Source of the DNA: Voacanga thouarsii
Lineage: Eukaryota; Streptophyta; Magnoliopsida; Gentianales; Apocynaceae
Direction: 5' to 3'
Length of the DNA stretch: 64,000 bases
Assembly (NCBI GenBank): GCA_026120185.1
Contig: JANUWF010002120.1
Span: 310,001-374,000 of the forward strand
Part shown: positions 34,550-46,455 of the stretch, in pieces
Position numbering within the stretch: position 1 is the stretch's first letter
Layout of the letters: each line of letters begins with the position of its first letter
Notes under the pieces: generated by a model
What the model was told of the DNA's origin: nothing
The model's database searches: none
What the model saw: only the letters and a program-made list of their open reading frames with translations
Translations under genes and position numbers: made by a program

Positions 34550-35945
34550 TGATAGGACCTAATTGTATAAATGTTTTTCTAGTTATTTGATATTATTTTG
34601 TGATACTTGTGATTCAATTACTACCCAATTCCCTTCCTATTTGATATTTTACTTGTGGAAAGTGTTTTTGGTGATTTTATGCAGAAATTGATGAAATTGG
34701 AGTAAAAATGACGAATTTCTAGTCATTAATCAGCGCCAACCCAAAGCAAAAAAACTAGAGCCAACCCTACTATAGAAAAATAGGGGAAAAACAGACGAAA
34801 ATGGAGAAAATAGTGGTGTCCCAGAATAGACCAGGTGTTGACAAAGATCAGGTGAGCAGGTGCTGGTTCAAGTCAGGTTCAGAGGCAGTTTAACTCTTTT
34901 TGATAAGGAATTAGAAAGAACCAAAGAGATCTTTTGGTATTCAACTTGTACTCGGCCTAAGACTTCTCTAGAGTATTTTTAGCAACCAAGAGGCCGATAT
35001 AAACTAGAGAAGTTGATGGAAAACATATGAATTTAAGGATCAAAACTGAAATCATTCTTTAGAAAAAGAATTCATCATTCAAGGAGTATTATTTCAAGAG
35101 AGTCTTCAAAGGAGGAAGAAGAGGGATTGTCTATGAGTTCTTTCTAAAACCTTTGTCTTCTTTTTCTTTGAATAATGATGAGATCAATATTTTTATTATA
35201 TTTGGATATTATTTTTGGATTTGTGATATTGATTTATTTAGTCTTTTATTCGATTAATTACTATTCTTGGTATTTGATTACTTATTTTTAGTGATGAATT
35301 TATGAGATTGGACTATTCTTCTAATTAACTTGAGAAAGAGGTTAGGAGATAATTTTAATTACTCAATTTTAATTTGATTTTCTTAACTAACTCAAGAGAG
35401 AAAGGTTGTTGATTTCATCTAGAGATAAGGGAATTGATGAATTTCACGTCTTTATTGCCTAGAGGTAGGGATAATTATCAAGGATTTGTATTCTATGCAT
35501 CTTTTAGTTGTGTTAGTGAGATAGAGATTCCTATTGAATTAACTAAGAGATAGTGAAACCATAACTCGAGCGAGAGTGGATTTTATATTATTCTTTCATG
35601 ATGCCAAGATAATAATTAATTGTGATAATTGCTAACTAATTCATTGTCATATCTTCAAGAGTATCTATCTACTTACATGTTTTACTCTCTTAGAGTCATG
35701 TATATTTTTATCTTTATTTTTACATTTATTTTTTTTATTACTTTATTTGGTTGGTTAAACCATAAATGAAAAGTAACTAACGGTAGTTGTTCCTTGAGGA
35801 TCAATACTCATTAATTCCCTATACTATACTTAATTATAGGTGTAATTGCTCATATGTGTGATTTAGGAATTAATATTTTAATTAAAACTTGATTGGGGAT
35901 GGACGTAAAATTGCATGATTTTTATAACCCAAATCTGACGTATCA
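34550..35945 (+). repeat. 5' LTR of the gypsy element, 1396 bp
   Basis: It begins TGATAGGACCTAATTG and ends TGACGTATCA. It lacks about 20 bp present in its partner near 40090-40115. It includes GC-rich blocks AATCAGCGCCAACCC and GCAGGTGCTGGTTC. Confidence 0.92.
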
Positions 35946-35951
35946 AGTTTT

Positions 35952-35969
35952 TGGCATTGTTATCGGGGA
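35952..35969 (+). promoter_or_regulatory. Primer-binding site (tRNA-Asp-like, mutated)
   Basis: TGGCATTGTTATCGGGGA lies 6 bases after the 5' LTR. It departs from TGGCGCCGTTGCCGGGGA by C-to-T type changes, as expected from methylated-cytosine decay. Confidence 0.8.
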
Positions 35970-36025
35970 ACAATATCATGAAAGCTTTAAATTCATTGAT
36001 TTAGCCATATTTATATGTCTATATG

Positions 36026-36028
<3 letters not shown>

Positions 36029-36060
<32 letters not shown>
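36029..36060. repeat. (AT)16 microsatellite
   Basis: An uninterrupted dinucleotide run between the PBS and gag of the gypsy element. Confidence 0.95.
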
Positions 36061-36064
<4 letters not shown>

Positions 36065-36218
36065 AAATATGTGCCATATCCTATTGTTTGTATATTTATA
36101 TAATGTGTGACTTTATGTGTTAAGTATTGTATCATGTGTATTAAGTGTACTTAATTGACTAGTCGTAAATATTCAAATTTTATTTTTTTTATTTTATGTG
36201 CAAGATTAGTCTTAGTTT

Positions 36219-36840
36219 ATGACCCGACAAACCATAAGGAGCGTAGTGGATTTTGATTCCAAGATTGAGAGAACTTTAACACAAATTTGAAGGGCATATA
36301 GAAACCAGGCCCATCGATTTAGTTCAACAAGAAATATAGAAGTTAACCAAAACAATAATAGGGGTAATGGTGGAAATAATAGATAAACTATAGGATATTT
36401 TTCTAAACCTGCAATTTCGGGTACAGATTCGAGTATTATTAGAAAAGGATGGAAGTCAACAATTTTGAAATATTATCCAAAATGATCTAAAATATGATCC
36501 AATTTGATAGGTTATCGGATGAAGACCCTAATGCTTACCTTAAAAGTTTTTTAGAGATTTGTGACACTTTTAAGATGAATGGTGTGTCGGAAGATGCTAT
36601 TAAATTGAGACTCTTTCCTTTTTCTCTTAGGTATAGAGCCAAATCTTGGTTGAAATCTTTACCTGTAGGATCGATCACTACTTGGAACGGACTAATTGAA
36701 AAATTCTTAGCCAAATATTTTCCTCCAGCTAGGACAGCCAAGCTCAGAACCAACATTTTTACCTTTCAACAATTAGAGTCTGAGAGCTTATATGAGTGTT
36801 AGGAAAGGTGGAAAGAGATGAAATTTACTTGCTTTCATAG
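36219..36840 (+). pseudogene. gag: Gypsy gag fragment (Athila/Tat type)
   Basis: It starts ATGACCCGACAAACC. The first 90 codons hold stops. The frame 36494-36802 is clear: DPNAYLKSFLEICDTFKMNG, then LRLFPFSLRYRAKSWL, ITTWNGLIEKFLAKYFPP and LESESLYEC, the capsid region of plant gypsy gag. A TAG replaces the next codon (expected Trp) at about 36800. Homology ends near 36840 and no zinc knuckle follows. Confidence 0.85.
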
Positions 36841-39220
36841 TCTAATTTGGACACTTTTTAATTTCAGCTGTTTAAGTTTATTCTTGCTAATTTCTCTTTT
36901 TGGAATTCATGCATTCATATTTTTTCATGGTTATTTATCTTTCTGTTCATTTATTTTTTAATAAAAAAGAGAAGAAAATGAAAAAATTTTGAAAATAGCA
37001 CTAATCAAGCACTAATCCAGTTAGTTGGACCAGTGCTGGTGTTTACCAGAATTCTTTTTCCAGACTGCACCTGGCACCAGTCCGTAACTTTGGACAAGGC
37101 ATCGGTTCACATCGGGATGCTTGCATAAAGGAGCCATGATTGCTCTTTTTTTTTTTTTTTTTCAAAACCCATCATTTCCCTCACTTTTTTCTCTCAACCC
37201 ATTGCCAGATTTTCACTCCCAACCACTGCTGGATCAATTTTAACCTTCAAACTCATCATCAAATCTTTGATTTTTCATTGTTTCTTCGGATTAAAATCAT
37301 AAAAATCCTATATTTTTCTTCACAAACCAACTTTCCAATCCACTTGATTTGTGCACGATTTCTTCAATTGCTTTGTATTGGATGATTGCTCATACATTGG
37401 AGAACAAAGTGGTATGATTTTTCTTTAGTTTTTACGATTCAATTTTAAGTATGGAATTCTTGCTATTTTTTCTTTATTTTTGGCCGAAATTCCATAAATG
37501 CACTTGTTTGATATGGATTAATTAAGTTTGTGAATTCATGGTGCATGGCATAACATGGGTTAATGTTTAGTAACAATATTTCTTTGATCTTAATTTGTGC
37601 TTGGATATCCATATGCTATTTTGGCATAATTCTCTTGATATGGTTTTGTTCTTGAAAGAAAAAAAAAGGAAAATCTTTATGCTTGGAATGAATTTGTTGT
37701 GGTAGTATATTGCTTATGACATTACTAAATGCTTAGGAGCGGCACTTGACTTCATTTTCGCAACAATTTCTTGGCCAGGAGGAAAAAGCTTCTACTAGTT
37801 AAGTTAGGGGCACTGGTACAACTGAGGATGACGACGACGACGAGGAGGCTGATGATTGAGGATTGAGATCATCATTTGACCATTTTTATTTTTAGCTTTG
37901 TTTTTCTGTTTATATTTTCATGACTTTTCTTAGGTTTTCTATTTTCCACTTGTTTTACTTTTATGATTAGTTTCTTTTTCTATCTTTATGTGTGTTTGTT
38001 TATTCTGTATAGGTGGTTAATCATTATCAAGGAATCATGCATTGGATAGACATCAACTCTTTTGTGGAATTTCATGACTATAGAAAGTATCCCTTTTTCT
38101 TATCTTCTTCCTCTTTACTTTTCTTAGTCCCTTGATTAGTCTTTCTTGTTATATTTTGGGTCATTGAGGAAAAGGTCTAATTTAAGTGTGGGGAAGGAGT
38201 TCAATGCTTTGAAACTTCTTGACATTTTGAATATTTGGGGATATTTTGGAAATTCTTTTTGATTTTTGCATGAAATTGGCTTGGTTTGCTTATAATGAGG
38301 TTATTATTTTCTTTTTAACTTTAGATAAGGATTTGTCATTCAATTGATTGGATTTTATTGAAGTAAACTTGTGTATTAAGTTGAGTATTGCTAAGTGTTG
38401 AAAATTTAAGGTAACCTTAGTTATGTTTAGTATTTGAATTTTATTCTATTTCTTAAGCTTGAGTATGGATAATATGATGAAAGTTGTTGATTAATTCTTG
38501 TTTTATGGTGTTTGAATTGGCTTTAGCCTTGAGTTGTGAATAAAGATAGTAAGGGAAATTGAAAAAAAAAAAAACGTGTGTGATAAATGAAAAAAAAAAT
38601 CTTTTATTTTTGAGAAAAAAGAAGAAGCTCTATGCTGAAAAGGGAGTCAATATGCAGAGAAGTAGCAAGTATTGTTCAGTGCACTCTTTTAAGGCTATCT
38701 CGAAGGCAAAGGAAGGCAAAAAAAAAAAAAAAAAAAAAAGCAAAAGAAAGAGAAGAAAAAAATGAGAGAAGAAGAAAAATGCTAACTATAAGGGAGCTAA
38801 TATGGTGAATGAAGAGAAAGCCATTCACTTGAAGCTATCCATTCCCTAAGTCTTCAAAAGAAAAAAAAAGAGTGGAGTGTTTCTTTATTTTGCAAGTTGA
38901 GGTTATGGGAGTTTGATTCTGTGATGCTTAAAGTTGGTTAGTGACTTGACTTGTATGATTTATGTTATCTATATTTTAGCTTAGAGGGTGGAATACTTTT
39001 CTTGTACTAATATGAGCTTGTTTAACTTAACTTTGAGGGCCTTCAAGATATTTGGTTTAATACATAAGTTTGCAAGAATTTTTCTTAAAGGGTTGAATGA
39101 ATAGTAAGTCTTTATTCATGGTTGAAGAGAAGTTTTGGCTTTATTATGGATAGGCAGGTGTTGAGATAGTTTTTTATTTTGTCTTGTCTTAAGTGTTTGC
39201 TTGAGGACAAGTAAAGGCTT
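36841..39220 (+). other. Gypsy internal region replacing pol, non-coding
   Basis: No RT or integrase. There is a T-run with an open frame of low complexity (37140-37385), an acidic ORF tail TEDDDDDEEADD followed by TGA (about 37819-37857), and A-rich stretches (38562-38590, 38717-38760) whose Lys-rich frame 38559-38765 is a by-product. A polypurine-like TTTAAGTGTGGGGAAGGAG is at about 38181-38199. Confidence 0.6.
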
Positions 39221-39235
39221 AAGTGTGAGGGAATA
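39221..39235 (+). promoter_or_regulatory. Polypurine tract
   Basis: AAGTGTGAGGGAATA lies just before the TGATA that opens the 3' LTR and after TTGCTTGAGGACAAG, the same context as in the minus-strand gypsy element. Confidence 0.8.
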
Positions 39236-40643
39236 TGATAGGGCCTAAATGTAACAATAATTTTCTAGTTATTTGAAGTTATTTTGTGATATTTTTTATT
39301 CAATAACTAGCCAATTCCCTTCCTATTTGATATTTTACTTGTGAAAAATATTTTTGGTGATTTTATGTAGAAATTGATAAAATTGGAGTAAAAATGATGG
39401 ATTTCCAGTCATGAACCGACGCCAGCCTAGAGCAAAACAACCAGTGCCAGCCTTACTCTAGAAAAATAGGGGAAGAACAGAGGAAAATGTAGAAAATCAT
39501 GCTATTCTAGAATGGACACAGCGCTGGCTCAAATTGGGTGAGCAAGTGCTGGTTCAAGTTGGGTTCAGAGGCGATTTAACTCTTTTTGATGCGGAATTGG
39601 AAAGTACTAAAGAGATCTTTCGGTATTCAACTTGTATCCAGCCTAGGACTTCTCTAAAGTGTTTTTAGCAACTAAGAGGCCTATATAAACAAGAGAAGTT
39701 GATGGAAAATATATGAAATTAAAGATCAAAATTGAAATAATTCTTTAGAAGAAGAATTCATCATTTAAGGAGTATTGTTTAAAGAGAGTCTTCAAGGAAG
39801 GAAGAAGAGGCTTGTCTATGAGTACTTTCTACAACTTTTGTTTTCTTTTCTTTGAATAATGATGAGATTAATGTTTTTATTCTATTTGGATGTTATTTTT
39901 GGATTTGTAATATTGAATTAATTTATTCTTTTGTTTTGGTTAACTACTATTCTTAGTATCTGATTACTTATTTTTAGTGATGAATTGATGAGATTGAACC
40001 ATTCTTCTAATTAACTTAAGAAAGAGGTTAGGAGATAATTTTAATTACTCAATTCTAATTTAATTTTCTTAACTAACTCAAGAGAGAGGTAAAGTCGAGA
40101 ATTTTAGTAATCAAAGGTTGTTGCTTTCACCGAGAGATAGGAGAATTGATGAATTTCATGTCTTTATTGCCTAGAGATAGGGATAGTTATCAAGGATTTG
40201 TATTCTATGCATCTTTTAGTTGTGTTAGTGAGACAGAGATGTCCATTGAATTAACTAACTGATAGTGAAACCATAACTCAAAAGAGAGTGGATTCTACAT
40301 TATTCTTTCATGATACCAAGATAATAATTAATTGTGATAATTGCTAAATAATTCATTGTCATATCTTCAAGAGTATCTATCTACTAACATGTTTTACTCT
40401 CCCAAAATTGTGTATATTTTTATCTTTATTTTTACCTTTATTCTTTATCACTTTGTTTGATCAGTTAAACAATGAATGAAAAATAACTAATGGTTGTTGT
40501 TCCTTGAAGATCGATACTTGTTAATTCCCTATACTATACTTAATGATGGGTATACTTGCTCATATGCGTGATTTGGAGATTAATGTTTTAATTAAAACTT
40601 GATCGGGGATGGACTTAAAATTACATGATTTTATAAAGCATCA
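39236..40643 (+). repeat. 3' LTR of the gypsy element, 1408 bp
   Basis: It begins TGATAGGGCCTAAATG and ends ATAAAGCATCA; it aligns with 34550-35945 throughout. Confidence 0.92.
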
Positions 40644-41640
40644 CTAAGCATGTACACTTTTGGGTAGCTCTCGGAGATAAGTCGGTACATACCAGAAGTC
40701 ATGATTATTGGACTAGATATTAAAGGATGGTAGATGTAATTGAGAAAGGTGTTAGTACAAATTTTCTATCTTAATGATGGGTATTAAGTAGAGGGATATT
40801 TTTGTCATTACACCTGTAGTTCAAATACACTGTATTTGCAAAATTCTTCTTGGTGTCAATATTTTCATATAGTGACAAATAAAATATTTAAAATGAAAAA
40901 ATATGGCAATTTGTTAGTAAGAGTATTTTGGTTATTTTAGTAGTTAAAAAAAATATGTCTTTTGGTCCATAAAGTAGCTCAAGTAACTTTAGTAAATTTA
41001 TTTACTAAATGGGCTTATTGGGTAAAATTAATATTGAAGAATTATTCTAGGAGTCCAATTATTTGTTTATTTGGGTTAGAATAATTTATTTGGTCAATTT
41101 AATTAAATTAGTTTATTAATTAATTATCTTAGGTAATTTTATATTAGGTCTAAGTAGATCAATTAATTAATAAAAGAGTGTCTTAGGCTAATTGGAACAA
41201 CCCTAGCCCACTAAGGTTGTGAGTGATGGTTATTGTTTCTTTGGAAACAAAGGATTAGCCGCTGCACATAGAAAAAAAAAAAGGAAAAGGAAATAAAAGA
41301 GAAAAGTGGTGGAGTCTTCGTGAAATAAGAAAAGCAATTGTTTTCTTTCTTTTGTGATTGCTAATGCATAAAGCAAGAAGTTCCTTATTTTTTTCTATTA
41401 ACGAATGAAACAAAAGTTGGTCCAAAAAAAAAAAAAAAAAGCTTTCGTTATTTTACTATTGAAGCCACCATTTTTTCTTTGGTAATTCTTTCTTCGATTT
41501 TTCTTCCTTTATTTTTCTTCCAGCTCTTCCAAGAATTCTTCCAAAATTATTCTTTCAACCTTCATTCTAATTTCACCAGTGGATAGTCCATAGGAGATTT
41601 GAGATTACTTTGGAAGATTTAAAGCTAGAAATCTTGATAT

Positions 41641-41913
41641 GCATGTTTGATGCGAAGGAGTCAACGTTTGGCAAAAATTCCTGCGAAACAAGTGATCGGG
41701 ACTAATCAAAGTATTTTATTAAATCTTGTTCCTCTAGTTATTCAACCTAAAAGCAAAAGGGTCGACATTTGGCTGAAATAACAAGTTATTCAACCTTGAT
41801 GTGCATGCTTGATGCGAAAGAGTCGACGTTTGGCCGAAATTCCTACGGAACAAGTGATAGTCATCAAAGCATTCTGTCAAATCTTGTTCCTCTAGTTATT
41901 CAATTTATGCAAT
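41641..41913. repeat. Tandem duplication inside copia LTR, 162-bp period
   Basis: GCATGTTTGATGCGAAGGAG at 41641 recurs as GCATGCTTGATGCGAAAGAG at 41803. Both are followed by the GTTTGGC block and by CTTGTTCCTCTAGTTATTCAA. A third partial copy of the GTCGACATTTGGC block lies at about 41761-41790. Confidence 0.85.
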
Positions 41914-42001
41914 CTAAAAGTAAGTATTTCTAGACTTTAGCTCAAAAAAAATTTTAATTTGCAAACTTCTGCTACGTATTTTATTTTTCCACAATCCTTC
42001 A

Positions 42002-42176
42002 AGTGGTAGGGTTAATAATTAAAAAAGTGATTCCTTTACTAACTAAGAATTCAATATTTGTGATTGTATGGATTCCTCACGGTTTTTGATATGGGTAGAT
42101 GTTGTGTATGTTTTGCGTATGGAGACATAGACACTTGCATATATTGTTATTCGCTTCTCGTAAAATTTGTGTACGT
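42002..42176. other. Short unassigned segment
   Basis: It lies between the copia LTR end and the start of gypsy similarity. It may be a remnant of the copia internal leader. The frame 42064-42429 spans this junction and is not a gene. Confidence 0.4.
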
Positions 42177-42740
42177 GATAGAAATCTGCCCACTCAATAA
42201 AACACATCTAAAGAAGGGGGATTGCAAGTCAACATTTGCTTCAAGGCTCCTTGGGAACATTCAACATTCAAGAAGTTTTGCGAGGATTTTCAAGCCATCC
42301 AAGCATGCAAGCCAAGAGCTAAGAAGTTTTTCAAGAGCGGGTAGTGAAGGAAGCTCTAAATGGGACACAAAAGGAACAATAATCCTTGTAGAGAATCAAG
42401 CTAACGTTGAAACAAGGATTGAAGGCTAAAGGAGTATCAAGAGGAGCTCAAAATGACCAACATTTCATTTAGAAGATTAATGGGACATGTGGAAAAGAAA
42501 TGGAGGTCAAATAGTAAGGATAGAAGTGCAACAAAATAGGGAAGGGCACCCTAAAGTTGAACTAGCACCGACTAAGAGTGAAGGAACCAGTGTCGGCCCG
42601 AAACTAGCACAATTCTGTCTTGGACAGAACCCAGCTAACACCGTCACTGGCACCAGCTGTGTGTGCCAGTGCCAGTGCCAGTGTTGGCCCAAGTCGGGAC
42701 AATTCCTAGTTTTTGCTATTTTTCTTGTTTTCAGCCTTTT
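42177..42740 (+). repeat. 3' internal segment of the gypsy derivative, left copy
   Basis: It matches 49781-50331 through blocks such as ACACATCTAAAGAAGGGGGA, CTTCAAGGCTCCTTGGGA and TGGGACACAAAAGGAACAA. It includes a short CCAGTG repeat (42664-42686). The frames here (42064-42429, 42487-42840) are accidental in this copy. Confidence 0.85.
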
Positions 42741-42987
42741 ACACTTGTTATTTAATTTTCATGAATTTTGTTATATGTTAACCTATTTTAAGGCATGTAA
42801 TAGGACCTCAAAGCTTGTATTAAGGCCATTTAATAGTTAGGATTAGTTTGCTAATTGGTTTAGGGTAAGGCATCTATATATATGCCATTATAACTCTTGT
42901 AAATAGAACTTTTGGATATTTGAATAGAGAAATTAGATTTGTTCTCTCTAGAGAGAGTACTTGAGGATGATCCTCTTAGGTGATTCT

Positions 42988-45900
42988 GGTGAAACCCCAC
43001 CTAAAGCCTACCCTAAAGTAAGAAGGATGAGATGCATATCATGTCATCATGCATAAAATAAATCATTTGAATGATTTTTGTGTGCCTTAGAATTGTGGTT
43101 TATAGGGCATATGATTTATTTGTGCTTGTTGAGTAGAAAGGGTAAAAAGACAATTTTGCTTGGGATCGGAATAAGAAGATGGCTTGAGCATTAGATAAGA
43201 AGAACATTGGGTTGAGATAATAAAAAAAAATATTTAATGTGGTTAAGTAGTTAAGTGGTTAGAGCTTTGAGATTTAATCTCTAAGGTCTTGAGTTCAAAT
43301 CCCATCGCTTAAGTTTTATTCATATTTAGCTTAGCCATGTTCGAATTTATCTTTTTCTTACATTCCTTAAAGTTAGGGATGTTGTCATAGAGAAGACACA
43401 ATGGTAATGTCTTGACCATGTGGTCGTATCCTAAAAAGAATTTTAGAAGAATTCTTGTCATCATTAATTTTGCTAGCCTTGTCCTAACATCTTTGAAATT
43501 TAAACTACTCCTGATTCTTTAATTCATTTTTAATCATAAAAATTCTGAGATAATTCCCTAGCTTAGAATTTTGAAAATCCCAGCTCTTGTGGGATAGAGA
43601 TCGACGAAATTAAAGAGGAAAAATAGGTAGAGGTTCCAAGAAAAAACACCATAGCTATTCCTTCAAAACTCCATCTTCATCATGTTCAAATTTTAGTTAA
43701 AAACCTGGAAAATTTTCCAGATTTCCTTCAAGGCTGTTTTTGAAAATTGCAGCAAGCTTTCCTACCCAATTCTTGCAAGAAAACCAATCATTTTATGTGA
43801 GGATGAAGGCTGGAAATTCCTTGAATTTTCGGAGGTTTACAAACAATGCCAAACCAGAAATTTTTTCTAGCAAAGTAGCAACATTGAACATGAACTTGAA
43901 GCCACTCGTTAGAATATATGAACAGCTGGAACTTCCTCTGTTCTTTTTCAAGATGAAGGCTAGAAAACCACCATTAAAAGACCTTCAAACACCCTTAAAA
44001 TCTAGCAGAAAAATCGTGCAAAAGTGGACCAAAAATTCTGCACCAAAACCATTTCAATTCCAAGTGTTCTTGAGCTTCAATTCCAGAATTTTTTCCAGCT
44101 TTGTCTCTTCGATGCTAAGACCAAAAGCCTCACTGAATTTCATCCCTAGTACAGCCATGAACTGAACATCTTGGCTTCCCCACCAACCTTGACTAATAGG
44201 ACTCCATTATCATACCTCAAAAAGCTCCTATCTTCACTCTATCGAAACTTATCCAAACTTCGAATTAAAATTTTAGATTTTGTTCCATTAAAACACTCCT
44301 TTAGCTAATTGATAAAACCAGAAAATCCTCTGCCATTTCATAGCTATTTTTGGCCAACCTTAAGTCTGAAACAACTCTCCATCCTTTGGTTGAAACATAG
44401 CTAAGTCAGCCATACACCATTGAAGAACAAGAAACCTTCCAAGAGCAAATACCATTAACCAATTGTATACCTCAAACAACTCCACTTTTCTCTCAATTTG
44501 AATTTTAAAAATATCTAAAAATCTTTTTCTCATTCTTGGATAACCAAAAGCTCCTCCTGGTCTAAGCTAGTCGGCCATCACACTCACAAACACACACGAA
44601 ATTCATCTCCTCTCAAACTCTCTCAAGAACACCAAGAACACACACTTCACATCTTCAAGCCTAAACCACTCCTAAACACCTCCAATCACTCCCAAACTCT
44701 CTAGATCATCAATATTCAACCCATTCATTGCTGTACTTTATAACACCAAAACACACAAAGTTGAGCTTTCGAACATATCAAACCATCCTTTTTTGTTGAA
44801 GATTCAAAAAACACCGAAAAGGTAAAATAAAAACAATCTTCTTGTTCTTCTTCTTTTATTCAACTTCTATTCTCCTCTTCTACTCTCATTCGTTTCCCTC
44901 TCACTCTCTCTTTCTCTTTTGGCTAAAATGTTGATGAACAACCATGGACGATTTCTGGATAACTAAAAGCCATCAAGCACACAAGGATCTCCACTAAGTA
45001 AGGTGCAACCTTCATCAAACGTTTATCAAATCAAATATTTCTTTTTCGATCTCCTCTTTAAAATTTTAAAATGAAGACTCTTAGATGAGGGATTTGATAG
45101 GTTGATAGAATAATGTGGGGTTGGAGATATGTATGTGTGTGAAGGGAATAGATTTAAGACATGAAGCATTAAATGAATGTTGTGACTCAAGAAGTATGGA
45201 ATGCTTTAAGATCATTGTATGTTCATTATGATTAAGAGTTTTATGGATGTTTGATGTATGATAGACATTAAACCATCATTTTTTTATTATGCTTTCATGA
45301 TATTATATTTTTCAATAAATCCATAAATAATTTTATGGCTAGTAGAAGATCACCATTGTTGTGATGTATGTTAATACAAGCCTATTTTTGGATAAATCGA
45401 CATGTTATTTGTTAGATCCATGTGTGTATAAATATGTATATAAATTTTCTCTAGTATTTCACAATAGTCATTAAAAATTATTATAAAAACTACTTTTATT
45501 ATTTTTAGTATTATTCTTACTATCATTATTATTATTAATATGATTAATATTATTGGTTAATTTAATTGACTAATTTCGGTGAACACAAATATTTTTGAAA
45601 CTAATAATTATTTAAAATATTGGTATTTTATTAGATAAATAGATATAATGTTTTTATTAAACATTATTATATATAAATAATACTATATTGGAATTAAGAT
45701 CAAATGTCTTTTATATTCATATTATTATTAGTTAGCCTTACTATAAATTTTATTTACACTCTTAAATATTATTTATATGAGAATAATTTATTTACTATTA
45801 ATTTTTTTGTTATTTTTATACCTTTTATATCATGTTTTTAGGTCGATCCTACTTGGAAAGTTGATTTACTTATGCTGCCATGAGCTTAGAGGGTTTATCC

Positions 45901-46101
45901 TGATGTATTTATTTGTTAGAGATTTTGGTTATCATCTATTTGTTTCAAGACTTGTAGAAGTATTGTTTTGGGAATGTAATAAGTTCGTTATTAAGTTATT
46001 TCCTTCTATGTTTTCTATTACCTACTTATAAAGACCCTTTATCCTAAGGATGGGGCAACATCCTCGCCCCTTTTAGGGTACATAGGTAGCGGGGTGTTAC
46101 A
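42988..46101 (+). mobile_element. Solo LTR, Tekay/Del-like, 3114 bp, with TSD
   Basis: It begins GGTGAAACCCC (first base changed from T) and ends GGGGTGTTACA. A perfect 5-bp duplication ATTCT flanks it (42983-42987 and 46102-46106). It is homologous along most of its length to 6786-11035, including the tRNA-like block, the CCAAGAACAC block and the tail TTATAAAGACCC. No gag or pol is present. The frames 43740-44165 and 45777-46031 lie in non-coding LTR sequence. Confidence 0.85.
43238..43306 (+). other. tRNA-like sequence inside the solo LTR
   Basis: AAGTGGTTAGAGC (A-box-like), a GAGATTTAATCTC hairpin in the anticodon-arm position, GGTC as variable loop and GAGTTCAAATCCC (B-box-like, close to GGTTCAAATCC) appear in tRNA order. 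It corresponds to 7031-7094 in the other copy. Confidence 0.6.
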
Positions 46102-46455
46102 ATTCTCATATTTATCAAGACCAAATCAAAGGGATTAGTCCCATATTTGATCATTTCTCTAAACCTTAAGGAATAATCTTAACTTCTTCTCTATTCTTAT
46201 GTGTTAGGATGCCTAGTGTGTTTGGTAGGATTGAGTGAGATGCCTTCAATTCCTATCCCTGGTGTTCTAATCTCTAGTTAGATTAGGGTGTTAGGGTGTC
46301 TTTAAAGTAGGCTAGATTCATAGTATCACAAGAGTATTAATTTCCTAACATTTTATTGTTCTTGTGCGTGGATTTGGAGGTGTTTTTGTTCTTGAGTTTA
46401 ATCTCTAAATTTTGGTGCTTCCCAAGATCATATAAAAGAGTTTGGTGTCAAAGAT

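Larger units (their letters stand above)
34550..40643 (+). mobile_element. Non-autonomous Ty3/gypsy element, gag only, with TSD
   Basis: Two LTRs (34550-35945 and 39236-40643), tRNA-Asp-like PBS, gag fragment, polypurine tract and a perfect 5-bp duplication CTAAG (34545-34549 and 40644-40648). The internal region is about 3.3 kb. Protease, RT, RNase H and integrase are absent, so mobility would have needed a helper. LTR pairs differ at many sites (roughly one in eight over the first 200 bp by eye), implying an old insertion. The gag type and PBS place it in the Athila/Tat-like gypsy group. Confidence 0.88.
33988..42001 (+). mobile_element. Copia LTR (about 1.9 kb) interrupted by a gypsy element
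   Basis: The left part 33988-34549 begins TGTTGGAATGTATGCCC; the right part resumes at 40644/40649 and ends CAATCCTTCA at about 42001. The inserted gypsy 34550-40643 brings a 5-bp duplication, leaving about 1.92 kb of LTR. AGTGGTAGGGTTAA after 42001 resembles a decayed Met PBS, so this is likely a 5' LTR. The LTR size and start match the solo LTR 23087-25086. The right end is inferred by similarity to PBS only. Confidence 0.65.
42741..46440 (+). repeat. Middle LTR of the gypsy derivative, interrupted
   Basis: The two parts are 42741-42987 and 46102-46440. The right part matches 52124-52401 (ATCTTAACTTCTTCTCTATT, TGTTCTAATCTCTAGTTAG, and more). It is followed at about 46442-46455 by TTGGTGTCAAAGAT, similar to a Met-type PBS. 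The left boundary of the LTR is not certain. Confidence 0.6.

Noticed and set aside
38559..38765. Lysine-rich ORF (possible nuclear protein)
   Set aside because: Made of two A-runs inside the non-coding part of a gypsy element.
42487..42840. 117-codon ORF with CQCQCQC
   Set aside because: The Cys/Gln run comes from a CCAGTG triplication, not from a cysteine-rich protein; the homologous copy at 50100-50330 lacks the frame.
43740..44165. 141-codon ORF in the solo LTR
   Set aside because: It lies within an LTR, has no domain, and the homologous region of the 6786-11035 copy does not keep the frame.
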